Below, piece after piece: positions 1 to 7,475 of a stretch of DNA of 17,812 nucleotides. Each line of letters starts with the position of its first letter. Position 1 is the first letter of the stretch. Both the position numbers and the translations under genes were made by a program. Where the stretch lies: positions 1 through 17,812 of the forward strand of contig CAVRFM010000027.1 in the NCBI GenBank assembly GCA_963720375.1. Direction: 5' to 3'. Under the pieces are notes generated by a model. The model made no database searches and had not been told where the DNA came from. It was given only the letters and a program-made list of their open reading frames with translations. This DNA is from JAPLHP01 sp963720375. GTDB lineage: Bacteria; Chloroflexota; Dehalococcoidia; UBA2247; RBG-13-53-26.

Positions 1-1626
1 GCCGTCATGCTGGCACTGCCCACCATATTCAATGGTCTAAAGATTAACCCGCTGGATCCAGGCAGCTCCACCTATCTGCTCTGGCTGCTTATGGGCTATA
101 TGCTGGTCATGGCCGTTCTGGTGGTTGCTATGGGCCGCATTGGTGACATGTTCGGCCGGACCCGCATGTATAACCTCGGTTTCGTCGTATTCACCCTCGG
201 ATCTCTCCTGTGTGCTATTGTCTGGAGCAAAGGCTCAGCCGGAGCACTGGAGCTCATCATATTCCGCCTCGTGCAAGCTGTCGGCGGCGCTGCTCTGATG
301 GCCAACTCTGCAGCCATTCTTACCGATGCCTTCCCGGTACAGGAGCGAGGTTTGGCTCTGGGACTGAACGGGGCATCATTCATTGCGGGTACCTTCCTCG
401 GTATATTGGTGGGGGGGCTGCTATCCCTGGCGGGATGGCGGTGGGTATTCCTCTTCAACGTGCCTATCGGGGTCATCGGTGCCATCTGGGCATATCGCAG
501 TCTAAAGGAAATAGGCCAACGCAAAGTTGAGCGTATGGACTGGCTGGGAAACATAACCTTTGCCGCCGGTTTGACTATGGTTCTGGTGGGCATCATCTAT
601 GGTATCGAACCGTACGGCACTTCTTACATGGGCTGGACGAGTCCGTTGGTGCTCAGCATGCTCATCTGCGGCTTCATTACACTCGTAGCGTTTGTCCTCA
701 TTGAGCTTCGCGTGAAAGCACCCATGTTTCAACTCAACCTCTTTCGCATCCGTGCCTTTGCCGCCGGCAACGCGGCCGGATTTCTGGCGGCGGTGGCCCG
801 GGGAGGGCTGATGTTTATGGTCACCATCTGGCTGCAGGCAATCTGGTTGCCCTTGCATGGCTACAACTACAAAGACACGCCCCTGTGGGCAGGGATATTC
901 GGGATTCCAATGAGCGTAGGATTCCTGGTGGGAGGACCACTCTCCGGCCGGTTGTCCGACCGGTACGGAGCGCGCTATTTTGCCACCGGCGGCATGCTGC
1001 TGGCAGCACTCACACTGGGGCTAATGATGTTGCTGCCGGCGAACTTCACATATCACTGGTTTGCAGTCCTGGTCTTTATGAACGGCCTCTCTATGGGGCT
1101 GTTCATGTCCCCGAATATGGCGGCTGTCATGAACAGCCTCCCGGAGAAACATCGCGGTGCCGGCTCCGGGATGAGAGGCACGCTGCAGAATACGGGGGCG
1201 CCTCTCTCTATGGGTATCCTCTTCACATTGATGATGGTCGGCATGGTTGCATCGGTGCCGGCGGCCATGCACAGTGGACTGGTGCAGAACGGCGTGTCTG
1301 ATGCACTTGCTACTAAAATAGCTAATTTACCGCCGACCAGCTATCTCTTTGCGGCATTGCTGGGCTATAACCCATTGGCTTCGATCATCCCTTCATCTGT
1401 GCTACAGGGATTGCCTGACCATGGTGCCGCCATCACTTCCAAGACGTTTTTCCCTCAGATAATATCGGGGCCATTCCACCATGGTCTTGAAATAGTGCTC
1501 ATCTTCTCCATGATCGTGTGCCTGATTGCGGCCGGGGTTTCCTGGCTGCGGGGTGGCAAGTATATCTATCGTGAAAAGGGAGAAACGGAGGCCGAAGCTC
1601 CAAAACCGGCACAGCCACCGGAGTAG
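1..1626 (+). CDS. MFS drug efflux transporter, DHA2 (EmrB/QacA-like) family, 5' partial
   Basis: Inner-membrane proton-coupled multidrug exporter of the 14-helix DHA2 family, judged by family resemblance. The frame is open from the first base. The first visible ATG (base 7) gives LALPTI, which matches the end of helix 1 in DHA2 proteins (usually NVALPTI), so roughly 20-30 N-terminal residues lie upstream and the ATG is probably internal. Visible marks are motif A after helix 2 (GRIGDMFGRTR), a motif C-like glycine-rich helix 5 (GTFLGILVGG) followed by the typical WRWVFLFNVPIG, and a second motif A-like loop (GRLSDRYGAR). Hydrophobic helices continue to about residue 520, then comes a charged tail rich in E, K and P. 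Motif C lacks the usual GP pair. The substrate cannot be read from sequence. The next gene begins 178 bases downstream on the same strand; I see no terminator between them. Confidence 0.9.
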   Translation, partial: AVMLALPTIFNGLKINPLDPGSSTYLLWLLMGYMLVMAVLVVAMGRIGDMFGRTRMYNLGFVVFTLGSLLCAIVWSKGSAGALELIIFRLVQAVGGAALMANSAAILTDAFPVQERGLALGLNGASFIAGTFLGILVGGLLSLAGWRWVFLFNVPIGVIGAIWAYRSLKEIGQRKVERMDWLGNITFAAGLTMVLVGIIYGIEPYGTSYMGWTSPLVLSMLICGFITLVAFVLIELRVKAPMFQLNLFRIRAFAAGNAAGFLAAVARGGLMFMVTIWLQAIWLPLHGYNYKDTPLWAGIFGIPMSVGFLVGGPLSGRLSDRYGARYFATGGMLLAALTLGLMMLLPANFTYHWFAVLVFMNGLSMGLFMSPNMAAVMNSLPEKHRGAGSGMRGTLQNTGAPLSMGILFTLMMVGMVASVPAAMHSGLVQNGVSDALATKIANLPPTSYLFAALLGYNPLASIIPSSVLQGLPDHGAAITSKTFFPQIISGPFHHGLEIVLIFSMIVCLIAAGVSWLRGGKYIYREKGETEAEAPKPAQPPE

Positions 1627-1804
1627 AGATTGCTGCTCTTGGGCATTGACTCCTTTGGCGAGTGGCTGCTTTCTCACACCGATGGTCTCTCTTACGGCAG
1701 CCCATATTGCGCATCGCGATGCAGAGGTGTGATAATGACCAATCCAAGGACAGAAGAAGATTAGAAGTACCAGGTGACATCAGTTGTGAGATAGGAGGCT
1801 GGAA

Positions 1805-2704
1805 ATGTACGAGAAGATACTCGTCCCTCTGGATGGTTCAGCGCTGGCTGAGGTAGCGTTGCCCTATGCTGAACTGATTTCCGGGAAACTCGGTTCCGAA
1901 GTCACCCTGATATACATCCATGAAGCAACCGGGTTCTCGAACCAGCGTATGGGCCAGTTCTATCTGGAAAGAATGGTCGAGGTGACAAAACAAGGTGCCG
2001 AAAGAGGATGCCGACTATCGGGTGATCCGGGAATCAAGGTCAAGTCTGCAGTTCAAGTCGGCAACCCTGCTGAAGAGATCATAGGATACGCCGGAAAAGA
2101 AAACGTAGACCTTATTGTGATGGCTACCCATGGCCAATCAGGCATCAAGAACTGGGCTCTCGGCAATGTAGCCGAAAAGGTAGTGCGGGCTACAGACCGT
2201 CCCGTGATGCTCATCAGAGCCAATGGCGCTTGCACTGAGAAGGTCAACATAAGTAGTGTTCTGCTTCCCCTCGATGGCTCAAAGGAAGGCGAGGCCGCTT
2301 TGCCGTATATTGAGCAGCTCGCTGCCAAACTGGGGGCACGGGTCATCCTGTTGCAAGTGTTGGCAACAGGCTATACAGGCTATATAGGTTTGGGATATAC
2401 ATACGTGGCCTATACTGAGCAGCAGATTGCCTCTGACTCGGCATTGGCCAAAGACTATCTGGACAAGGTCGGCGGCCGATTGAGACAGAGCGGGATAGCC
2501 GCAGAATCGGTGGTAAGGCTGGGGAATGCAGCCGAAGAGATTATTGATTTCACCGACAAGATTGGTGCCGACCTGGTAGCCATGTCAACGCATGGGCGGT
2601 CCGGCATTGGACGTTGGGTCTTCGGCAGTGTCGCTGAAAGAGTTCTACACTCCGGAAACAAACCTCTCTTACTGGTCAGGGCGCAAAAAGCCGGCACCAA
2701 ATAG
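1805..2704 (+). CDS. Universal stress protein, two tandem Usp domains
   Basis: Cytoplasmic UspA-superfamily protein of 299 residues with two Usp domains (about 1-139 and 147-295), twice the usual single-domain length. Each domain opens with the PLDGS strand-turn (residues 8-12 and 155-159) and ends with the ATP-binding signature. In domain 1 it reads ATHG, nine residues, then GN (G110 and G120). In domain 2 it reads STHG, nine residues, then GS (G264 and G274). Both fit the G-9X-G(S/T/N) pattern of nucleotide-binding Usp proteins, so ATP binding is likely. AGGAGG at 1793-1798 lies 6 bases before the ATG, which fixes the start. A Tyr/Gly-rich stretch near 189-203 (TGYTGYIGLGYTY) sits in the variable loop of domain 2. 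Its place behind an efflux pump suggests a stress context, but co-transcription is only inferred. Confidence 0.93.
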   Translation: MYEKILVPLDGSALAEVALPYAELISGKLGSEVTLIYIHEATGFSNQRMGQFYLERMVEVTKQGAERGCRLSGDPGIKVKSAVQVGNPAEEIIGYAGKENVDLIVMATHGQSGIKNWALGNVAEKVVRATDRPVMLIRANGACTEKVNISSVLLPLDGSKEGEAALPYIEQLAAKLGARVILLQVLATGYTGYIGLGYTYVAYTEQQIASDSALAKDYLDKVGGRLRQSGIAAESVVRLGNAAEEIIDFTDKIGADLVAMSTHGRSGIGRWVFGSVAERVLHSGNKPLLLVRAQKAGTK

Positions 2705-2817
2705 CGCCGGTTCACAAACTTGACATCTTCGACGTCTGCACCATAAGATGCCCATGACTTTTCCAGCAAGCTTTGCCCGCCGCAATTCAGGCTCACGACT
2801 CAGGAGGAATGTAGAAC

Positions 2818-3036
2818 ATGAGTAAGTCCAGATTGAATAAAGACTGGCATCAGGCGCACAAAATGCCTGCCAGAGCCACGTTTGAACAAAGACTACAGTG
2901 GCATCTGGAACATGCCGAACACTGCACATGTCGCCCTATTCCGCAGAAACTTCTTGAGGAAATGGAAAAGAAGGGAATATCTATGCCTAACCTGGCACTC
3001 AAGAGGGACGCACCGAAAAGCCGCCGTGCCCCTTAG
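2818..3036 (+). CDS. Small conserved-looking hypothetical protein, possible integron-cassette product
   Basis: A 72-residue soluble, His- and Lys-rich protein with no signal peptide or membrane helix. AGGAGG at 2802-2807, ten bases before the ATG, gives an excellent ribosome site. The body (residues 1-55) contains the compact block RLQWHLEHAEHCTCRPIP with a CxC pair and several His, which could bind metal; I recall similar short unnamed proteins in anaerobic bacteria but cannot name a function. The last 17 residues (from MPNLALKRDAP onward) are encoded inside the attC element at 2985-3050 and are probably a recombination-derived tail, not part of the ancestral fold. It lies 113 bases after the universal stress gene on the same strand. 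An alternative is that it is simply the last gene of that operon and the attC arrived later. Confidence 0.72.
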   Translation: MSKSRLNKDWHQAHKMPARATFEQRLQWHLEHAEHCTCRPIPQKLLEEMEKKGISMPNLALKRDAPKSRRAP

Positions 3037-3050
3037 CTCGAACGTTAGGC
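2985..3050 (+). other. Integron attC (59-base-element) recombination site
   Basis: A 66-bp imperfect palindrome ends in perfect inverse core sites: R'' GCCTAAC at 2985-2991 (fits RYYYAAC) and R' GTTAGGC at 3044-3050 (fits GTTRRRY, cleavage after the G). Inside lie L'' (CTCAAGAGGGACG) and L' (CGTGCCCCTTAGCTC). L'' AAGAGGGACG pairs with CGTGCCCCTT at 8 of 10 positions, and the spacers between R and L do not pair, as in folded attC sites. The bases CTCAAG on the left and CTTAGCTC on the right follow the usual attC polarity. The orientation places the small gene at 2818 as the cassette gene with attC at its 3' end. No other GTTRRRY/RYYYAAC pair with this layout and no tyrosine integrase was found in the window, so the 5' border of a cassette is not defined. 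Confidence 0.8.
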
Positions 3051-3076
3051 CACAAGACACATTAACCGAGATTTGT

Positions 3077-3119
3077 ATAGTCTGGGTTTGAAGGGGCAAA
3101 AGCTGACAATAGTCTGGGT
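3077..3119. repeat. 11-bp direct repeat, two copies
   Basis: The sequence ATAGTCTGGGT occurs at 3077-3087 and 3109-3119, 32 bp apart, in the 291-base gap between the attC and the DUF362 gene. The flanks are only loosely similar (both continue into GAAG). The rest of that gap holds no convincing gene; an ATG-less open frame ending at 3198 encodes a CxxC motif but has no start or ribosome site. Confidence 0.4.
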
Positions 3120-3327
3120 GAAGCGGTCCGAAGTGGTCTTGATCGTGGAGGTTCACGTTTTGAAGTGCCAGCAGTGTCAGCGGAGAAGTATTAGGTGATG
3201 GGCAGCTTTGGTCTTATCTGCCCCCTGCAGTTATCCCACTCTTGAACTTACAGCCATCTTATCTTGAGGTGCTACAATGATTGGGAACTGCTTGATGTCG
3301 TCAAAGATACCGTGGGAGTGAGGAAGA

Positions 3328-4476
3328 ATGAATAGGTCAAAGGTGGCCCTGGTAAGATGCGATACATACGATCAAGAGGCTGTGCATGAGGCTGTCCAGA
3401 AAGGATTGGACCTTATTGGGGGAGTCTCAAGCCTCGTGAAATCCGGCGAGAGAATCGTGATGAAACCGAACGTCCTCTATGGCACTAATCCTGAGAAGGG
3501 CGTCTCAACGCATCCCTCAGTTTTGAGGGCGGTCGGGATGCTGCTCAAGGAAGCGGGCGCGAGTGTTTTCTACGGTGATTCTCCCAGTTTCGGAAGATCT
3601 GAGAGCCACATGAGAAGAGCCGGCTTGAAGCAGGTTGCTGATGAGCTGGCGATCCAATTGTCCGATTTTGATAAAGGGAGGGCTGTCAGCCACAAGGATT
3701 CACTCTTGATTAAGAGCTTCGTGATTGCCAATGGAGTGTTGGACTCAGATGGCCTTGTCAATCTACCGAAGCTGAAGACTCACCCACTCGTTCGATTCAC
3801 GGGCGCCGTCAAGAACCAATTTGGATGTGTCCCTGGCCTTCTCAAGAGCCAATATCATGTGAAGTTACACGACCCATACGACTTCGCCACCATGCTGGTC
3901 GATTTGAATACGCTCGTACGAGCGCGTTTCTGCGTCATGGATGGCATTGTGGCCATGGAAGGGAATGGACCTAGAAGCGGGAAACTCAGAGAACTCAACG
4001 TTCTGTTGTTTTCCAGCGATCCAATAGCCCTGGATGCCACAGCTTGCAGAATCATAAATCTTGATCCGGAAGTCGTGCCAACATCAAAGTTGGGCGAAGC
4101 AGCAGGATTGGGAACCTACCACAGTGACAACATAGAACTTGTTGGCGAGAGAATAGATTCTTTCACGTGTGATGATTTCGATGTCATTCAGACTCCTCCT
4201 GACCACTGCAATAGAGGCACGGTGAAAACCTTCATCAAGAACCGGCTGTGCGAAAGGCCAACCATAAATAGAGCAAGGTGCACCAAATGTGGGGCATGCG
4301 TCAAGATGTGTCCGGTCGAACCGAAAGCTGTAGACTGGCGCAAAGGTGACAAAACCAAGCCGCCGACGCATAGATATGACCTTTGTATTCGTTGCTACTG
4401 CTGCCAAGAAGCCTGCCCAGAGGGGGCAGTCTTTGTAGAGAATACTCTATTGGGCAGAACCCTCTTCCGCGTTTGA
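3328..4476 (+). CDS. DUF362 domain protein with C-terminal 2[4Fe-4S] ferredoxin domain
   Basis: A 382-residue soluble protein. Residues 1-290 match the DUF362 family, whose biochemical role is not settled, with typical blocks such as VMKPNVL (44-50), YGDSP (82-86), NLPKLKTH (145-152) and SSDPIALDA (229-237). The C-terminus carries two 4Fe-4S cluster motifs: C318-x2-C321-x2-C324-x3-C328-P and C353-x2-C356-x2-C359-x3-C363-P, plus an extra Cys at 358. This fusion is common in anaerobes and suggests electron transfer or an iron-sulfur-linked redox role; the substrate is unknown. A modest GTGAGGA ribosome site lies 4 bases before the ATG. No twin-arginine or Sec signal is visible, so it is probably cytoplasmic. 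It is flanked by 291 and 269 bases without genes and so seems to be transcribed alone. Confidence 0.9.
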   Translation: MNRSKVALVRCDTYDQEAVHEAVQKGLDLIGGVSSLVKSGERIVMKPNVLYGTNPEKGVSTHPSVLRAVGMLLKEAGASVFYGDSPSFGRSESHMRRAGLKQVADELAIQLSDFDKGRAVSHKDSLLIKSFVIANGVLDSDGLVNLPKLKTHPLVRFTGAVKNQFGCVPGLLKSQYHVKLHDPYDFATMLVDLNTLVRARFCVMDGIVAMEGNGPRSGKLRELNVLLFSSDPIALDATACRIINLDPEVVPTSKLGEAAGLGTYHSDNIELVGERIDSFTCDDFDVIQTPPDHCNRGTVKTFIKNRLCERPTINRARCTKCGACVKMCPVEPKAVDWRKGDKTKPPTHRYDLCIRCYCCQEACPEGAVFVENTLLGRTLFRV

Positions 4477-4732
4477 TATACATGGCTGATCAGGTATGTT
4501 GACTCTCTATGGCGACCATTGAACGAAACAAGCTTAAGTGACAATTCGCCACTCCTGCAATCCGAGGTTTTGCCGCTGTGAATGCTATTTTTGCCAGACC
4601 AGTGAATCCAGCCGGGTGATAGCGGGCGACCGCCGCGTCATTCGTAGCCAAGACTGCTCGAGGACTGCTGTAGTCGGCTAAGGTTGAAGGGTTATAATGC
4701 TTGAAGGTAGGCCGAGATAGACATAAGCGAAC

Positions 4733-4739
4733 GAGGAGG
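4733..4739 (+). promoter_or_regulatory. Ribosome binding site deciding the SDR start
   Basis: GAGGAGG lies six bases before the ATG at 4746. It favours that start over the TTG at 4701, which would add fifteen Arg/Lys-rich residues ahead of the Rossmann fold. A TATAAT at 4693-4698 could be a -10 box but has no good -35 partner. Confidence 0.75.
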
Positions 4740-4745
4740 CAAACT

Positions 4746-5498
4746 ATGAAGACCCAGAGCAATACGGTCTTGATCACGGGCGGGGCAACCGGCATTGGTT
4801 TCTCACTCGCTGAGGCCTTCGTGAAGGCCGGCAACGAGGTAGTGATCTGCGGGAGAAGGGAAGCCAAACTGATAGAGGCAAAGAGCAGGCTGCCACAGGT
4901 GCATGTCACAGTATGTGACTTGTCAAAGGAGGATAAGCGTAGATCCCTGTATGAATGGGTCAGTTCCAATTTCAATGATGTCAACATGCTGGTGAACAAT
5001 GCAGGAATTCAAAGAATGATCGATCTCAAGAAAGGTATCAGCGAGTTGTCTGCCGGGGACGATGAGATTGAAGTCAATCTGAAGGCCTGCGTTCACCTTT
5101 CTGTGCTCTTCACCCCATTGTTCCTAAAGAAAGAAGAAACAGCTATTATCAACGTTTCCTCCGGCTTGTGTTTTGTCCCTATAGCAGTGATGCCGGTCTA
5201 CTGTGCTACCAAAGCTGCCATTCATTCGTTCACACAGTCGCTTAGGCATCAATTGAGAGACACGTCCATAAGAGTGTTCGAAGTAATCCCGCCGACTGTT
5301 GATACAGAACTGGATAAAGGGGCAAGGGGGCGGAGAGGACAGGAAGATAGAGGCATACCTCCAGTCGAAGTCGCCAAAGCCACCATGAAGGCGCTGGAGA
5401 GCAATCAATACGAAGTGACTATTGGAACAGCCGAGAACCTGAGAATGGGAGCGAGAACAAACCCGGAACAGATTTTTCAAAACATCAATCGGTGGTGA
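4746..5498 (+). CDS. Short-chain dehydrogenase/reductase (DltE-like)
   Basis: A 250-residue cytoplasmic NAD(P)-dependent oxidoreductase of the classical SDR family. All family marks are present: the dinucleotide-binding TGGATGIG (residues 11-18), the basic CGRR after strand 2 (35-38), NNAG (84-87), the helix-4 Asn N111, the catalytic Ser in NVSSG (138/139), and the Y152-x3-K156 pair. Length and the run of motifs fit the DltE-like subgroup, whose substrates are mostly unknown. R37 after the second strand hints at NADPH preference, by inference. The nitroreductase begins 68 bases downstream on the same strand with the same style of ribosome site, so the two probably form a small redox operon. 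Confidence 0.92.
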   Translation: MKTQSNTVLITGGATGIGFSLAEAFVKAGNEVVICGRREAKLIEAKSRLPQVHVTVCDLSKEDKRRSLYEWVSSNFNDVNMLVNNAGIQRMIDLKKGISELSAGDDEIEVNLKACVHLSVLFTPLFLKKEETAIINVSSGLCFVPIAVMPVYCATKAAIHSFTQSLRHQLRDTSIRVFEVIPPTVDTELDKGARGRRGQEDRGIPPVEVAKATMKALESNQYEVTIGTAENLRMGARTNPEQIFQNINRW

Positions 5499-5566
5499 TC
5501 CCAATCGCTGGCGGTCGCACAGTTGCAGTCCGAAAGCAAGAGGGTTCTCTCAGTCAGGAGGTCATC

Positions 5567-6286
5567 ATGCAAGAATTCTTGAAACTTATCCGAGATAGGC
5601 AATCAACAAGGGTTTCTTTCGATTCCGAACGGCCGATAGCAAAGCGGGACCTGAGGCGGATTTTAGAGGCGGCACGTTGGTCACCTACCCCTCACAATAT
5701 GCAGAACTTCGAAATAATCGTGGTTGACGACAAGAAACTTCTGAAGAAGATTGGAAACATCAGATCGCCGATAACAGAGGAATTCCTCCGGGAGAACTAT
5801 CAGCAGCTTTCGTTCTCAAGACAAGAGTTGCTTCAGAAGAAGGTCGGGCTTCTGGGCACCATATTCCCACCCGAGTGGAGAAATCCTGCTAAGCTGGGAG
5901 AGGCAGCTCGTAATAGCTCGCCCTTTCCTCTGAGTCAAACCATCGATGGCAGCCCAACGATTCTAATCGTGATCTATGATTCCAGGAAAAGAGCCCCTGC
6001 TTCGGAGGGCGATTTCCTGGGCATCGTCAGTCTCGGTTGTGTGATGGAGAATATGTGGCTCATGGCTCAGTCCCTGGGAATTGGCTTTCGTGTCATAAGC
6101 GACTTCGGCGAGAGCCCTGTAGAAGGAGAGACGAAGAGGATGCTCAACATTCCCGGATACATTAAGGTTGCCTTTGGCTGCCGTGTCGGATACCCTGTCT
6201 CTGAGCCAGGTAAGAGACTGGGAGTCCGCCGCGATGTGGAGGATTTGACCTACCACAACCGGTTCGGCAACAAGGGCCTTGGCTGA
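5567..6286 (+). CDS. Nitroreductase family FMN-dependent oxidoreductase
   Basis: A 239-residue member of the FMN nitroreductase fold, expected to use NAD(P)H to reduce nitroaromatics, quinones or a related substrate. The N-terminal phosphate-binding signature R11-Q-S-T-R15 is followed by the helix and strand pattern EAARWSPTPHNMQNFEIIVV, equivalent to the FMN-contacting AARWAPSxxNxQPW block of the family. The central helix GCVMENMWLMAQSLGIGFRVIS is typical of the dimer core. AGGAGG at 5556-5561, five bases before the ATG, decides this start; a GTG at 5492 overlapping the SDR stop would add 25 residues without homology to the fold. It probably shares a transcript with the SDR upstream. The exact substrate cannot be read. 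It ends facing yajC on the other strand, with 78 bases between. Confidence 0.9.
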   Translation: MQEFLKLIRDRQSTRVSFDSERPIAKRDLRRILEAARWSPTPHNMQNFEIIVVDDKKLLKKIGNIRSPITEEFLRENYQQLSFSRQELLQKKVGLLGTIFPPEWRNPAKLGEAARNSSPFPLSQTIDGSPTILIVIYDSRKRAPASEGDFLGIVSLGCVMENMWLMAQSLGIGFRVISDFGESPVEGETKRMLNIPGYIKVAFGCRVGYPVSEPGKRLGVRRDVEDLTYHNRFGNKGLG

Positions 6287-6364
6287 GAGTCCGTCCTCTT
6301 CTGTCTCAAAGATGGGATTGGCTATGGGCTGAAGAGCCACAAGAGCGTGCTATGCAGACGAGGG

Positions 6365-6634
6365 CTATTCTGTTATCTCCTCCAGTCCTTGGATGCTGGC
6401 CTTGGAGACCTTCATTTTGGCCCCATCTTCCAGCTTCAGTACAACAGTATCTTCACCAACGCTGTCAACTACTCCATAAATCCCAGCCGCTGTGATAACC
6501 CTGCTGCTGGGCTTAAGTTCCCTCATGAGAGTCTCATGCTCCTTGGTTTTCTTGCGCTCCGGCCTGATCATCAGGAAATACCATAAGCCGAGAATTAATG
6601 CCACAAACACGATCCAGTAAATGACTGAGGACAT
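6365..6634 (-). CDS. yajC: Preprotein translocase accessory subunit YajC
   Basis: An 89-residue single-pass inner-membrane protein that associates with SecDF in Sec-dependent export. The family layout is clear: a short periplasmic start, one hydrophobic helix (about residues 5-23), the conserved FLMIRPERKK motif just after it, then a small cytoplasmic domain with LKPSSRVITAAGIYGVV, the usual G-xx-V-x-T-xx-G-I-x-G block. Length is normal for YajC. AAGGAG in the minus-strand leader (6643-6648) lies eight bases before the ATG. It usually neighbours secD/secF or tgt; here neither is near, and it sits alone between a nitroreductase and an unknown membrane protein. Confidence 0.93.
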   Translation of the reverse strand: MSSVIYWIVFVALILGLWYFLMIRPERKKTKEHETLMRELKPSSRVITAAGIYGVVDSVGEDTVVLKLEDGAKMKVSKASIQGLEEITE

Positions 6635-6664
6635 TGTGACTACTCCTTTTTGCCTCGTCGATCA

Positions 6665-6694
6665 CTCATAATGGAGGCACCTAATACCAATCAA
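6665..6694 (-). promoter_or_regulatory. Possible sigma70-type promoter for yajC
   Basis: Read on the minus strand, TTGATT (6689-6694) and TATGAG (6665-6670) are 18 bases apart and about 30 bases before the yajC start. Each matches four of six consensus bases, so this is only a candidate. Confidence 0.3.
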
Positions 6695-7031
6695 TGTTAT
6701 GACATCTCCACCTTGCACGCAAATCGGATGGCAGAATGAGGAGTCGGAGGACCAAAGCAAGAATGGACATATGGATATCGTTGAGGCCCTCAGATTGAGA
6801 TAGATACTGTGGATGTTCCCATCGGGCACTGGACGGTGAAACTCCAGCGGCGTATCTTAGAGACTAGCATCCGGAGGTGCCCCCACCCCTCTGTCTGTGT
6901 CATATGCAGGGTGAGAGTACATACACTTGCCGACCATATATCAACGACTTAGAATAGGCTAGACAATTTCCTCACTTATGGCTTGCAGCCTGCCGTATCG
7001 GTGTTATTAGCGAAAAAACACTCGGAGAAAG
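6695..7031. other. Intergenic stretch with nested inverted repeats
   Basis: This gap between divergent yajC and the membrane protein gene holds no gene I can support. The only structure seen is at 6824-6882: GGGCAC (6824-6829) can pair with GTGCCC (6877-6882) and encloses a hairpin CTGGA/TCCAG (6829-6833 with 6843-6847). The stems are short and could be chance. No convincing promoter for the gene at 7032 was found. Confidence 0.3.
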
Positions 7032-7346
7032 ATGATGACTAAGAAACATCAGTCCCTGCTAAGAACAGTTTCGATACTGCTTGGTCTTGTCGTAACATAT
7101 GTGTCGTATTACTACATGAGCGATGCGAACACAAACTACCGGGCCTTACCCTTGCTAGGATTTCTGGGTATCTGTCTGACATTGGTGGGCTGTTATCTCT
7201 GGACATCCATGAAAAATAGACATTGGCTTTTTGTGTTATGGGGTCTGCTTAGCCCCATAGGTCTTCTCGGCATAGCTTTGCTAAAGGACAAGTCAGGAAA
7301 TGACACCACAAAGGGTGACGCTTCTTCACTAGGAGAAGGGAAATAG
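7032..7346 (+). CDS. Small membrane protein of unknown function
   Basis: A 104-residue protein with three predicted hydrophobic helices: about residues 10-30 (ending in YVSYYYM), 38-60 (LPLLGFLGICLTLVGCYLWT) and 66-85 (LFVLWGLLSPIGLLGIALL). A charged, Ser/Gly-rich C-terminal tail follows. I do not recognise a family; the helix layout and the GLLSPIGLLG motif resemble many short DUF-type membrane proteins. A GGAG at 7024-7027 serves either ATG at 7032 or, with better spacing, ATG at 7035 (one residue shorter). It stands alone: yajC diverges upstream and the HD-GYP gene converges downstream with 129 bases between. Confidence 0.65.
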   Translation: MMTKKHQSLLRTVSILLGLVVTYVSYYYMSDANTNYRALPLLGFLGICLTLVGCYLWTSMKNRHWLFVLWGLLSPIGLLGIALLKDKSGNDTTKGDASSLGEGK

Positions 7347-7475
7347 CGCCAAAGCTCAGCCATAATGAATCAAGCCGATTTATGGGTTATCTATGGATAC
7401 TATTGATGCGCTCAATTCCCTTATGTATACGAGCAACCTCGTTGAGAGATGGTATGGAGTAAAGCCATCTGTCAG

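Noticed and set aside
2612..2620. GTTGGGT in the universal stress gene as a second integron core site
   Set aside because: It lies inside the conserved RWVFGS coding block, has no inverse partner at attC distance and matches by chance.
3051..3198. Open frame ending in LKCQQCQRRSIR, like the end or start of a zinc-ribbon transposase
   Set aside because: There is no start codon, no ribosome site and only one CxxC pair; too short to support a pseudogene or IS remnant.
4490..4999. 169-codon minus-strand open frame overlapping the SDR start
   Set aside because: It covers the first 250 bases of a clear SDR gene in antisense, has no ribosome site at its start and shows no recognisable domain. Its intergenic half reads plausibly but is most likely a shadow.
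7429..7442. ACGAG-CAAC-CTCGT hairpin between the convergent membrane-protein and HD-GYP genes
   Set aside because: A tidy 5-bp stem, but no T-run follows on either strand, so it is not supported as a terminator.
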